Shown piece after piece: positions 22,701 through 34,573 of a stretch of DNA of 64,000 nucleotides. Below the pieces are notes generated by a model. It ran no database searches. It saw only the letters and a program-made list of their open reading frames with translations, and had not been told where the DNA came from. This DNA comes from Sanghuangporus weigelae (taxonomy: Eukaryota; Basidiomycota; Agaricomycetes; Hymenochaetales; Hymenochaetaceae). The translations under genes and the position numbers were made by a program. Positions within the stretch are counted from its first letter, which is position 1; every line of letters begins with the position of its first letter. The stretch spans positions 1,519,501 to 1,583,500 of the forward strand of contig CP137326.1 in the NCBI GenBank assembly GCA_033182465.1, read 5' to 3'.

Positions 22701-25700
22701 TCAGGCGAAATGGTATGAATTCACGGCATTTGAGTTACGATGGCTCGACCCATTCTGATGATAAGCAGGGGGGTGATCAACAGCCATAGGTTGCCCATGT
22801 CCGTGCGTATGTCCATGGCCATGTTGCGGAGATACCGTACCCTGCTGATGGGAAAGCACGACTGACGCCATATGAGTGAGGTCTGATTCACCACTTAGTG
22901 CGGTGGAGTAAACGCGCTCCATCTCGATGGCCTCCTCTCCTGCTTCTTCGTATGCGTAGTTGTATTGTTTGAGCCCTGCAATACAGTTCGATACTTCCGG
23001 TCTGCCTAGCCGAGCTAGGAAAGTTCCCGAAGTTAGACAACTGAAATGCATGACAGCGGGATCGAGTTTCTGGCAGTCGTGTCAGTCAGCATAATCGTTC
23101 AGGTCACCGACTCTCGCGGCTGAATGCTCACAAGATATCCATTCGAAGTCAAGACACCAGTCTGACAGCCAACATCGAGTCAGTACGTAGCCACGTTCAG
23201 GGAAGTTAAGATAATTACCAAACCAGCGATTCGTAAGGCACCATGCAGCGCCTCATCCAGTATCTTCTGCTTAACGGATTCTATCGCAGGGTTTGGCGGC
23301 ATATTCGGCAACGAGCTCATCCGTACGGCATCGTTAAACTCCTTTATTCCGAAATCATCAACGGCGTTGAAGACAATGACCCACATGACATGGTACGTCG
23401 CATCGCTCGCACCTGGACAGTTATTGTGCATGGAAAGATGCCATCCTAATTTAGCCCGAGCGACCTTATAGGCCAAGCAAAATAAGACTCTCACAAGCTG
23501 AGACTGCAGAGACGAAATCCCACTCCGACTCAAAGTCACTGGGTACGCCAACGCGAGGAAGGTGTTCTTCCCGGAATTCATTGAGCTTGGCGACGATGCC
23601 ACACAGGACGTCGAACGGGATGCCGTCAGACTCCGTGGTAGGTCGCCACAGTTGTTTGGACATGTTTCGACTTATTCGCGCCAGCGCATGTGCCGCTCGG
23701 TAGTACCCCTGAAAAGAAGATCAGTGAGGACAAGAGACGACCTGCGGAATGCCAAGGTGCGCTTACTATGAACTAAATTAGATAGAATAGCAAAAGTCAG
23801 TGTTAGTTTTGTTTTGAAAGCAATCGTCAAACCTCAAACTGTTCCCGAGGCGATAACCCTGCACTCTGCACACCTTGCATGTCATGTATTTCAGGAGGTA
23901 ATGGCTCTACGGTATAGAAGTCGATATCATAATCATCATCGTCGCTATTGCACTCAAGTTAGAACAAAGTTCAAGTAAAAAATCCGATGATACCCACAGT
24001 TGCGGCTTGCGGCGGAAATACGCCGAATGATACGCGTCCGCCAAACAAGCCATCCACCATGCGAAGATCATCGTCCCCCGAGCCTCTGGATCTTGAATGG
24101 TAGTCATAACAGACTTGTGGTTGATCTGCGTTAAGATGTCAGACGTTATCGACTTAAGGGGCACCATGTCTAGATGCGCCGCCGCACCTGGAGAAACAAT
24201 AGATGCCGAATAGCACAATTGAGCCAGAAGCCATGGAAACCTGTCAGGAGAACGTAAGTTAGGCATCCTTAGAAACGACAAGAATGAACCTACAATCCGG
24301 GTCGTCAGGGGTTTCTGTCATGAAGGAGTTAGTACGAATAAGGAAATGACTGGTGAAGAGACATACGGTTCTGAAGCGGCTCAATGAGCAAGGCAATAAC
24401 AATGTGGTCTATCGTGCTAATCCGATGGACTTTCTCTGCCTCCGCAACCTCACGCGCCCGCATGACAAGCATGCGCGCAAGCCGACTCTGACCGCCCGCA
24501 CCTTGGCGGTCGGCAACGAGCAGGGGATGCTCGGAGAACTTTGCGCCCCATGCGATGACTGTTGCCAGTAAGGCCGGATGCAAAGGCTTCTCCGAAGTCG
24601 TTTTTGGCCCTGGGGAGAGCGCGTATTTGAGTCTCGAACGAAATTGTTCTGGATTGAGCAGAGGGAGCCGCGTATGGCAGATCTGGAAGAAGACCTCGAC
24701 CAAGTCCAGGGCAAATCTTGTGGGGCACGCAATTAGAATACAGTCAGAATATCCAACGGAAAGATCGACATACTCGATTCGAAATGCTTCGCTCTCGAGA
24801 CGTTTGCTCATCTCACCCCATTCATTGTAAGTGGGCGAGCGACCTCGGTTTGAGGCCGAGAAGGATGCAGGATCACTGAAATCCAATCAGTCAGTCTGAC
24901 TCTGCCAGGAATGGCTCGGATGCATTTACGTTGGTCCCTCCGGGGAAAAGAGGTACGCTAGCAACTGCGTTGTCGCTACGTGAGGTGAAGCACGGGAGTT
25001 CGGTAGTTGATAGGGCAGTGAAAGGGAATGTTGTGTGCCGTATGGCTTATTTCCCTGACTTGATGGGGATGAGTCGTCTCCAGGAGGCGGACTATTTTTA
25101 GTGTGCGTCAGAAGTGCTGATTCAACGGGTCCGTGAAGCGAATCGACTTACGACTTGGATCCTGATGCAACCGAGGAGCCACTACTCGGGAGAGTATGAG
25201 CGTTGATGGCGAATGTCCAGATCAAAGCATTACTCGCCTTGCGTTCGTTGAACTCGTTCGTGTTCTCCTGTTCGCACCGGCGCCTCTTTTTTTCTCAGAC
25301 GTCTGCTGCTGGACGTAGTGTCTGTCGATAAGAATGAGAATGACAGTCGACTCTGGAGAAGCCATACAAGCTTACGTGCAAGGATAATTCTTTGATATAC
25401 AGTGCTGTCATAGAACAATACTGAATATTGCCAAAATATATGCAGTGAGAGGTGACAACGACTGACCTGGCACTATAATGTGTGAACGACTCAGCTCGAC
25501 GTAGTAAACTATGAGTTGAATGGAACACACCTTGTCCTGTCCAGGTAGCTGGGTACACCTGACCTTACGAGTCCTTGAGACATTAAATGCAGTTTAATAT
25601 TCAGCATAGCGGAGTGAAAGAGCCTGAAGCTGACCTGCAAGCATCGCAGGCAACGTTCTGGCGGCGGGGTGGAGGAAGAGTCTTTGCAAGCTCGTGAATA

Positions 25701-25993
25701 TGATTCTGCTGCATGGGCGTGGGTAGACCAGCGACTGTATCGGACAACATTTAAATTAATATTAATTCATGGAATACATGGCCCGTGAACGTCGGCAGCT
25801 CGCAGACGTGCACGGCGACGACAGCGACGATGAGCAAAAGCGAAAGAGAATGGAACCAACCTTTTGGGGCAGACGACTTCGGCGCCGGCGTAGGAGATGA
25901 GGGCTGAGCGGAAGATGAGTTGCGAGCCGAGTCCATACTGGCTGCACTTTCGGTACCGGACGGCGGATACCGTGGCTTAGCGCGGGTCTTCAT
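22701..25993 (-). CDS. Zn2Cys6 fungal-specific transcription factor
   Basis: A DNA-binding regulator. Exon 1 starts MKTRAKPRYPPSGTESAAS. The zinc cluster is spread over four exons: NVACDACR; 25573-25531 TRKVRCTQLPGQDK; a 6-nt exon 25472-25467 encoding CQ; and 25404-25376 HCISKNYPCT continuing to HYVQQQTSEKKR. The spacing CX2CX6CX8CX2CX6C is the canonical Zn2Cys6 arrangement. The middle region carries a fungal_trans domain (ALDLVEVFFQICHTRLPLLN; MIFAWWMACLADAYHSAYFR), recalling basidiomycete regulators of the XlnR-like group, but the target genes cannot be told from sequence. The C-terminus is His/Gly-rich (QHGHGHTHGHGQ) and ends NAVNSYHFA at 22701. It diverges from TOM22 with 156 bp between start codons. 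Confidence 0.88.
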
Positions 25994-26149
25994 CTTCAGA
26001 TTTATAACGTCCTCTTTGGCACATGGGAAAATACATTATGTAATCAAATGTATTTATTTTTTACTCTCATTTTCTGCCGATTTATCTGCTGTCATCGTTC
26101 ACAGCGACCACGTCTACAGCGACCGACAGCGACTACTCTACACGCAAAC
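25994..26149. promoter_or_regulatory. Bidirectional intergenic promoter (TF / TOM22)
   Basis: Only 156 bp separate the two divergent start codons. The segment is AT-rich on the TF side, with a TTTATTTTTTACTCTCATT-like tract. Near the TOM22 ATG are three tandem ACAGCGACC-like repeats (about 26100-26130). Shared control is inferred from spacing alone. Confidence 0.5.
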
Positions 26150-26649
26150 ATGGTTAAAGTAGTAGAAATTGAGGACGAAAAGGACGAGCAGAACTCGGTC
26201 TACGCCACCACGGAGGGGTCAGCATCGGCAGACTCGCTCGACTCAGTCCTCTCAGAGCCAGAGCACGAATCGTTTTTCGAGCGCATCGCCGCACTTAAAG
26301 ACATCGTACCGCCAACAACAAGATACGCCATCAGTTCGCACGTATCAAAAACTTTTTCGGTGGTAAAACAGACCGGAAAGCTGGCTGGGAACGTCGTCTG
26401 GGTCGTCACAACCTCAGCTCTCCTTGTCGGTCTTCCGCTCGCGCTTATCCTCGAGGACGAAGCCAAAATAGTCGCACAGGAGAAGGAGATGCTTGCTCAG
26501 CAGGCCGGTGCGCAGCAGGTGCGTCATGCGTCTCTTCATGCTTCTCGGCAAATTCAGACTTACTATACTCTCGCGCTCAGATGATGGGAGGCTACCCGGG
26601 CACCAATCCCAACGAGCAGCAGAAGGGCGTCGTCCCACCAGGTTTCTAA
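26150..26649 (+). CDS. TOM22: Mitochondrial import receptor subunit Tom22
   Basis: Central receptor of the outer-membrane TOM translocase. Two exons (26150-26518, 26581-26649; 62-nt intron) give 145 residues, the normal fungal size. The N-terminal cytosolic part is acidic (EIEDEKDEQ; SEPEHESFFERIAALKDIVP), which is the presequence-binding surface. A conserved helix TTRYAISSHVSKTFSVVK precedes a single membrane span (AGNVVWVVTTSALLVGLPLA) with the family's Pro, followed by a short intermembrane-space tail ending QKGVVPPGF. The 34 in-frame codons upstream of the ATG are not expected to be translated, because MVKVVEIED fits the family start. Confidence 0.93.
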
Positions 26650-28578
26650 TTTACACATCTATACACCACCATAATGTCCATGCTGTGTCTTGGCCTGACG
26701 TGCTCTCCGTGATGTCGACAGACGGAATGACCAACGGGACCTTTCTCGCCGACGGCGACACACCCCTATCGATCCATGTCTTCCCCACGATTGTATCTTA
26801 TGTAGCCACGAATCTCATCTCTGCACCCGCGATTTGCTCTCCCAGTCCCTGGCGCTCGCACTGCCTAACGTGTCATGTCCGTTGACTGCCATCTGGGCTC
26901 CCACGGCATACGTAGGACCAGCAAAAACAATACTTGCTGCGCAGTCGATGCCCATCTGGCCCAAGCAACCGAATCGTACCACTCTCATCTCTTGTCTATA
27001 AATTCGCAGCAAATTAGCTCTCCATTGCACTGGCGACTATCAGTCACTTCTTTCAGGGACAGTTCTCAGGTCTATCGTGAGAGATGACCATGAATGTCAG
27101 TCATCAATGAAATCTTTTTATAGCTACCTTCTCGACTCAACTGGAAGGCGCACTTGCGTGGACCAGAAGGCTGGTTGTATCCGAATAATGACACGGTGAT
27201 TTGGTGTCGTGCCTGAGAAGAAACGGCTGTTAAACGTTGGGATAACCGTATACTTTCCTAAGTTCCACGCTGCAGTGCGGGAAAGTAGCCACTGGCAAAA
27301 TAATTTCACTAGTCGAAAGTAGTGGGCATTCACCGTCGAAATGCCGTACGATGACTGGTTATCGGAAGCTTTCATCTCTTCTCGTCATGCTCGTTCAGCA
27401 CTTACTATTGCCTGCGATTCTCTGGGCGCGGGAAATCAAAGTCCTATTCTAAGAAGGTTTGCGTCAAACCCCGGTCTCAATTCTGTTTTCAGGAGGTGGC
27501 TCCATGGGCCGAGCATAGCAAGATCGCCTTTTGCAACACCATGATAACGCTCAGATCAGAATTTATCGGACTAAAGTCCGCAAGAACCTAGGCACAGAGC
27601 AATACTAACTCCCAAAACATGTTTGACGGAAGGGCTTGCGTGCTCGTCGGCATGGCATCTCTTACGAAATCACTCTGTGGCTTCCCTGTTCTCTCGCAAT
27701 TTTGATCACTTCTGGATGTCTAGGCGCAGTGAATCCTCATCCTTTTCAAGGTCATTCTGCTTGAAAGTCAATTTGTCTATGCATCTCTGGCATGCGGGTC
27801 TGTCGAGTACAACAGAATCTTTCTCAGGCTTGCACATGTCAAATCTCGGTAATATATTCATGAAGTCGGCCGATTGAAAGGCTCAAAAGGCACGGTGCCA
27901 GGAGTCACGTATGTGATTCAAAGGGTGCTGCGCGAGACCTCAGGACAGATATTGCGATGCGGCAAACGCTCTAGTTGTGAAGATAAGAATGCTGGCTATG
28001 TTCATTCTGATGAAGCACACTGATTATACATTACATTATACCAGAAGTTTCAGCTGCCCGTCCAAAAGCCGCTGTACCATTGCCCACCTGGTCATGCGTA
28101 CTGACGTGGCGGTGAAAAAGGACTTAAAACGATGCTACGTTTCGACCGGTATGCCCGAGCAGTGGAATCGGATCTCCAACCTTGACGCCACTCAATCAAC
28201 AGGGCAACAGACTGCAACAGAGGGGAGGCTCTAGCTCGTTGAAATCTCCATGGATCTGCGTATGTAGTGACTCGGGACGCGTCTTGCTCCGTAAAGCGCG
28301 CTCGGTTCTCTCCATTCGAGATTCTGTTCGAGCACGCCTGCATTGGCTTACGCGTTCCGGCACGGTCACAGGGCGGAACTTCAGCAGTTATGTCAGACTC
28401 GTCCGTGTATTTACGTTGACGAGAATCGGATGCGGTGCCGTCAAGTCACTCCCAAGGACGGTTCGCCATCATTCTCTCTATCCGCTTCGATCGTCCAATC
28501 AAGGTACGCTCTATTTACGGAAGAGGCATTTTTAAATAAATAGTCAGTTTCTGATTCCAGCTTCATGCTGGAAGTAGC
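26650..28578. other. Gene-poor 1.9 kb with possible remnants of a minus-strand gene
   Basis: No intact gene is apparent. On the minus strand a 48-codon open piece starts MNILPRFDMCKP at 27861 and includes LTFKQNDLEKDEDSLRLDIQ, like the coiled N-terminus of some agaricomycete F-box proteins. A nearby piece reads ALPSNMFWELVLLC. A further 83-codon frame lies at 27124-27375. I cannot connect them by credible introns, so this may be a decayed F-box-like host gene or chance. Confidence 0.25.
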
Positions 28579-29421
28579 TTACCTCGCATACTGCAAATCC
28601 TCCTCTTCGTACGGATCCACCACATTCATAGCTTCATTATGCGCAGCCTCGATCAGAACACCCTGAAGAGTCGCCTGCAACAACAATCATTAATCAGCCT
28701 ACTCGACTACCTCGATTAATACAAAAAAAAACGTTGATTTACAGTTGCGAACAAGACGCGATTCTTCGTCATCCCGACTTGCAACGCTTGTCCTATTCAT
28801 CCATCAGGACATCGGGTCGTCAAGAAAAACTGTTTCCCAAAAGCGAGCTTACTCACCAGTTGGCGTATCTTCCCCAGCATCGGCAATCGCAGGCCCAAAC
28901 AACTCGATTTCTGCATCCTCTGCCACCTCTATTGCAAGCTTCATCTTATCAAAAACTTCGTACGGGACAGATGCAAGGCTGGTGTTCTCAAACGGACCTT
29001 TGAGAGTTGGGGGTTTATTATCAGTCAAACGCTACAGGAAAAGAAAGATTTTATATTCAACACGTACGAACGAAAATCTCAGTCGCTTCCTCGTCAGCCG
29101 ATCCACCTTGTCCGTCGGAGATCTGATGTATATTCAAAAAAATGGTGAATCTGGCCGTTCATCCATCCATCGAAAACAACGATAAAGTTTGTACCTGAAA
29201 TTCCGAATAACTAAATTTATTTTTCAGTCAATAACAATTTCCCCAGCGTGGAAAATGTATATTGCTTACCTTTTCATGAACGGGAATCGTTCGGGATCGT
29301 CAAACGCATAGAAAGCGCGTGAATGAACACTTTGGGAGGTCGTCGGAGCCGACTGTACCAACGCGAGGCTCAGCGATAATAACGAAAGTAGGACGGGCAA
29401 TAAGGAGCGAATGAGGTTCAT
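28579..29421 (-). CDS. Small secreted protein, basidiomycete family of unknown function
   Basis: The start MNLIRSLLPVLLSLLSLSLA gives a clear signal peptide with probable cleavage after VQSAP or nearby. The exons I can join are 29421-29270, a 16-nt exon 29210-29195 (YSEFQ), one from 29122 (ISDGQGGSADEEATEIFV), then RPFENTSLASVPYEVFDKM, then VGMTKNRVLFAT, then ATLQGVLIEAAHNEAMN ending EEEDLQYAR at a TAA at 28579-28581. The mature protein is about 130-150 residues, acidic, without cysteines in the parts read, and predicted helical. The order AEDAE..FGPAI..VGxxKNxVL recalls a recurrent agaricomycete secreted-protein family, but no activity is known to me. The last two junctions are less certain. 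Confidence 0.6.
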
Positions 29422-31075
29422 AGTCAAGCTACAAACGCGAACTGGGACACGGAAAACGAGAACGAAAGCCGATGTGCTTATTTTGGTGGCCAGCACATAA
29501 GGTCGAAGCGCAGGTCCAAGTTCTGGATCTGGGAAAAGGAGGGACAATCAAATCGAGGGTATGTCTCAGTCAATAAGTGAAGAGGTAATATACTCGAGAT
29601 GTGAAATTTCAAGGACGTCCCACGTCGTGCGATCGGTGAAATAAATGGAGACGATCTTCTCCCCTTGATTCCTCTCTAGACGACGGACGACGAACACGGG
29701 GCAGCTCCACACCAACAGATCTCCGTCTCTATGTCTTTTGTTTGTTTTTCGGAGGAAGTGCTTCGCTTCGAGAAGGCGACCGTGTGATACGGCGGCAAAC
29801 AGCAAGAAGACGATATCGAGAAGGAGTTGTCGAGAGGGCTGATGATATTGATGATGATGATGTCGACGAAATCTTTTTTTCTTTGCAGTACCTCACCTCG
29901 AAAGTAGACAAACAGGCAGCTCGGCGCCCTGACACCCTAGCACAGTACACTGATGGACCACGACTTTAACTAGTCTCGTCCTTTGACGGATATAAGTAAA
30001 TCGCGCACGAAAAGGGACATAAGTAGGAGAAAAGGTTGCTTCCCACTTTTCGAACAATATTAATCCGGCGCCTGATGATGCTGCGGACTCAGAGAACAAC
30101 AAGAAATCAAAGCTAGAACAACGTGCCCCCGATCTCTCGAGATTCTATTGTTAGCTGTTAGCAGTGGAGTGAGTCGGAATCAAACCGATTTCTTCAAGTA
30201 AGTCACTTCAGCAGCAGCAGCAGTAGCAGGCAGGAAAGAAGTGCCGTTGAGCACCCTCGGTCAGTTCGGCTCGCGATTATTGCCTCCACCACTACCACCA
30301 TTGCGCAATGGAAAAGGAACGAACGAATGAATGAATAAACGAGGACGATGCGGAACGATCTCGGAGACTTTAAGTTAGTATACATTCGATCATAGTCAGT
30401 TGACGACGGTCGTAATCGCTCGTTTTTCTTGTCCTACCGTAGCAACAACACCTCTTCGTCCGAGTCCGAGAGAAGTCACCGTATCACTAAGCTAAATTTA
30501 GCTTCGATCATTTAGCAAGTATATTTATAGGTGTGATGATAAGTGGGGCTATTGCGTTATTGTTAATGGTCCACTGTTGGAAGATATGGCGTGAGCGGCA
30601 AAGCAAAGCAACAGGGTGAGGGCACGAGGAGGAGCAAAATGACTGCGGTGAAAAGAGCCCCTCATGTGAACAGCGGACCACTACCGGATCGCCAAAGTAT
30701 GTAGGGCAAAAAGTCCGAAATGCGACAGTACGAAAAGATTTTAAAACAGCCAACTACTTCCAGTCCTCTACTTCAAGCAGTAGATATCAATAGGGGAGTA
30801 TTATGCGTCATGGATGGATATTATTGGAGTGTGATATGGCCGTGAACAGATAGCGTGTATATATAAGTAGCAAAGCAACAGGGAGAGCACGAGCAAAAGT
30901 GACTGCGGAAGAAGAGAAGAAGCGTAAGAGCAACCCATCCGGGAAAAGCAAAATCAAGATGAAAAGACGATGAAACGGCGGCAAACTATTCTCCTCTGTC
31001 TTTGTGTTACTGTAACGCAAGGGTCAGACGTGCAGCTCACCGAACAAACAAACACACACACACATACGATTGACG
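29422..31075. other. Intergenic 1.65 kb with short simple repeats
   Basis: No gene supported. Seen here: a (GAT)n-like patch near 29845, a CAG/CAGT patch at 30208-30230, a diverged direct repeat (30599-30650 versus 30869-30909, sharing GCAAAGCAACAGGG and GACTGCGG), a TATATATAAG at about 30857, and a CA run near 31058. Confidence 0.4.
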
Positions 31076-31610
31076 TCAATCGCGCTGCCCATCCGCGCCC
31101 GTGCCCGCACCCGCACCCGACGGATGAGGATGAGGATGTCCATGCCCATGATGTTGCAACGCCTCCATACACCTCCCAAAAACACCGCCAACCTCCCTCT
31201 CCTCCTCTTCCTTCCCCCTCTTCCGCAGCCTCTCCTTCGCCTTCTTCACTTCTTCGTTCCCACCGGCAAGAAGATGATGATGATCCCGCCCGTTCAGATT
31301 GGCTGCCGCCCCGCGCAGGACTTCTACCTGTACGTCCTCCCCTGGCACGCACGACTTGCGCTCGATCACGACGTCTTGTCCTTCGATCCACTCTGACACT
31401 TCTTCCTCTTCCTCTTCTTCCTTCGTTGTTTCTCGCTCGATCGAAGGTTCTGTAGCTTGGACGGGGTGGTCTTCTCCGCGCGAGGATCGCCCTGCGCTGT
31501 GCTGAGACGACAGACTGGCATTCGACTTCGACAGGTGCAGCTTCGGCGGTGAGAAATGCATGTCGTCTGCGTAGGGCGAAGGTACACGTACTCCAAGTGG
31601 TGCTGAAATT
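31076..31610 (-). CDS. Acidic/His-rich hypothetical exon
   Basis: An open frame runs from an apparent acceptor near 31610 (reading APLGVRVPSPYADDMHFSPP) to a stop at 31076. It contains a Glu run in KEEEEEEEVSEWIEGQD, a charged helix EEVKKAKERLRKRGKEEEER and the tail HHGHGHPHPHPSGAGAG. Upstream exons are not obvious, and an overlapping frame on the same strand is Arg-rich and of equal length. Codon character favours this frame, but the gene could be spurious. No family recognised. Confidence 0.35.
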
Positions 31611-31932
31611 GAAATGTGAGGCTCCGACGCTGTGTACCTTGGGCCTTATGAGCCCCATGTAAGTATATGCAACTTGACTTAATTACATCATCCATTCTTA
31701 TGATCTCCGTTAACCACGGGAGTCGTGAAGGTTCGTTCACGTTCCCGATTCGATTCTATATCTATATATACGTCTACGGGACATGACGAGGTACTAGACG
31801 AAAATGGAAAATTTAATACGACTGTGCTTTCTGCCAGTTTTTTCCCGTGATGAATGAATGAACGTGTATCGTGAAAAAGAGGCAGCGTTCCAATCACGAA
31901 AGGAAACCCGAGAACCTCTACGAAAAGCAGAT

Positions 31933-33716
31933 CTACTCGGACTTGCCTTTCGTGAGCGTATCCACTTCAACACCCGAGTCGCTGATCGTACCTCCCTCAG
32001 GCATAAGGGGACGAGAAGCCGCGAGGCCCTGTGCGTTCTTGTAGAACACAATGTTGCCCTCATCCTCAACGAACTGCGGAAAAACTCTTTAATTAGCAAA
32101 AGAGACAATGGCGTATCTGGTTTGGAATATCGAACTAACCCTGCATTGCCGGTATACACGATAGACCTCAGACCATCCCCCAGGTCGGCCCTGGAGTTTG
32201 ATGCCTGCCCTTGCGAGACGCTCGCGAAGCGCATATGTTGCCTCCCATGCATTGTAGTGCGGGATCTTACTCGACACATGATGCAGAACGTGCGTCTCTG
32301 AAATCCCATGTGTCGCGACGGCACCGAGCCAAGCACCGATAGGTCCAAGGTCGCCGAGCAAGTTACGGTCAAGCGTTGCGAGCGCACCACGCGGGAACGT
32401 GAACGCCGGTGCACGGTAGTGAGGCAGAATCGGGTCGGTGTGCTGTAGGAAGGTGATAAGGACGAGCCAATGGTTGACCCAGAGGTACGGCACGAAGTAG
32501 AACTGGAACATCTCGCTGAAGCTGCGCGTGTGCGACCACCAGATGAGCGCGCCCAACCAGATGAAGATGCCAACGTCGGAAATAATGATCTGGTGGAATT
32601 CATGCGGCTTGAAGAGCGGTGCACCGGGAAGGAAGTCTACCCAAAAGCGTCAGGTGGATCACGCACTCTAGACCGTTGAAATGGCAATTGACTTACGGTT
32701 GGTGAATCTAGGATACCGCTTCTGGCCCGAGGCGTTGAGCGCGATATAGAAGGGCCAGCCAAAGAGCTGTGGGATAAAGTTAGCTCATGTCATGCATGGA
32801 CTGTTTGAGTCTAAAGAAGATGGACCTACCAATTGCATTGCTGCGTTGCAAGAGGCAACGAGAGGCGAGTCGCCCAGAGCTTCCATCAATTCCCGTTTGA
32901 CTTCATCTGTCACACTTGAACCGAACAGGTCCTCCTTCACCGGGTCGAGAGGGGGTAAACCGAGCTGCGAGCGTGTCTTGGGGACAAAGACCTGGTCCTG
33001 AGTCATGTGACCTGTGGATGCATGATGCTTCCCGTGCGTAATTCTCCACGAGTGGTATGGAACTCCCAGCCTGGATTAAAATGGCCCCATAATTAGCAAG
33101 GTTTAATCACTTTAAGAAGCGGGGAACGACCGATCCCGGGGCAGGTAGAGTCCCCGGTCCTGATAGGAGCCTGTATATCTCCTGGCGCTCGCATTGTAAG
33201 GTACTTACGCGGAGTGGAGGATCCAGCCAACGGTGTTATTCACCAGCTTGCTCTCCGAGAAGGCCTGATGCCCGCACTCGTGAGCGACGACCCACAAGCC
33301 TGTCATGAATAAACCGGCGAAGAACGCGTAAAACGCCCAGAGCGCGAATCGTGCGAAGCTGTACAGCCAAGGATATGGCAGGCTGATGAATTCGGGCGAA
33401 ATACGCGCGTCTAGATACGTGTAGACCGTGTACGTGGTGGCGATAAGGATGATATCCATCACACTGTGCCATTCGTCGAGTTAGAAAAAGCTTTTCATGA
33501 ATAAAAACGATGACGACGACGAACATGTACAGCGATGAATGCAGAGCCGAGCGCTTGAAGCAGTGGGGCCTGTCGAGTGGAGTCAGGAAAAACAAGTTTC
33601 TTCCAATGCAATACTGACGGGATAGCGGACAGCAAGTCCTTGACGGAGAGGTCAGGGATAGTGACCGACTGCTGGTCAACGACTGTCGTGATGCCATTTT
33701 CGTGCTTTGTTTTCAT
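31933..33716 (-). CDS. FAD2: Delta-12 fatty acid desaturase (oleate to linoleate)
   Basis: An ER membrane di-iron enzyme that inserts the second double bond of linoleic acid. It starts MKTKHENGITTVVDQQSV at 33716 and is split by about six short introns. The three histidine boxes are present in order: VVAHECGHQAFSES, WRITHGKHHASTGHM and THVLHHVSSKIPHYNA. Membrane segments flank them (IILIATTYTVYTYL; FALWAFYAFFAGLFMTGLW; FQFYFVPYLWVNHWLVLITF). The QHTDPILPHYRAPAFTFPRG region is typical of fungal delta-12 enzymes. It ends GVEVDTLTKGKSE, with a TAG at 31933-31935. A delta-15 or bifunctional activity cannot be excluded from sequence. Confidence 0.93.
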
Positions 33717-34573
33717 CCTTCGACGTCGTCGCGAGTCGTGCTCGTCGTAAATAGAGAAAGAAAGAGATGGAAGGAAGGAAGAAGGGACTGAAATAGTACT
33801 GAAATCAGATGGGTGGGGTCGGAGCTGATCAGGGTTGCTTGGCTTGGAAAGAAAGAAAGAAAAGAAAAATCGGTCGAACTTCTGTGACCTGTCAGAACTC
33901 TCCGATTTAGCGCCTTTTTCCTTTTAGAGATGGCGTGACCGTGGGCGAGTTGGGGCAAATTTTTAACGGAGCGTCACACACTACGTACGTACGCGTAACG
34001 AAACGCGTTGGGTTTCTTGTGTCCTTGTTTCTTTCCGCATCTCTCCGCATACGAATTCAGTTTTCGTCGAGCGACGCGTTTTTTCTCAACTGGTGGTCTG
34101 ACTCGGAGTCGAGATAGGAAGTGATCTACCGAGGCGATCGGAACCAATTTCTTCAAAAGGATAATTCAGATCACATGACTGCACGAGCTGCATGTGTTTT
34201 AGCAGCAGAGACTCAGACAGAATTAACTCAGTTTCGTAAGTGACGACGAGAGGATATCGGTATCATTCAATCAAGCGAGAACGAGCAATATTAACGTCAA
34301 TTTAGTCATCGAACTAAAATTCTTATCAATTACAGCCTTTCATATTTCTTGAACGTTTTTCAGTGAACGATTCACGGCAGTTCGTTCATGCCCATCAATC
34401 ACTCAAGCTACTTCAACTCGTTGAAGATGGATGAGGCAGAATACGAATTCGACATGTACAACTTTTCATTTCCGTTTCTAATTAGCTGTTGTTCGTTCTG
34501 TCAGATGAGGTCTTTGTTTCTACAGCGCTATGCTTTGAACATGAACACAGTGGAGGACATATTGCATCAGTGA
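33717..34573. other. FAD2 upstream region, nothing further recognised
   Basis: Contains purine-rich tracts (about 33760-33880) just upstream of the desaturase start and no supported gene. The ORFs are short and lack features. Confidence 0.4.

Noticed and set aside
31058-31070. CA run as a possible regulatory repeat
   Set aside because: Only about six units; too short to be meaningful.
30954-31658. Long minus-strand ORF (234 codons) rich in Arg
   Set aside because: It overlaps a better minus-strand frame, has extreme Arg/Gly content from the complementary CT-rich sequence, and shows no domain.
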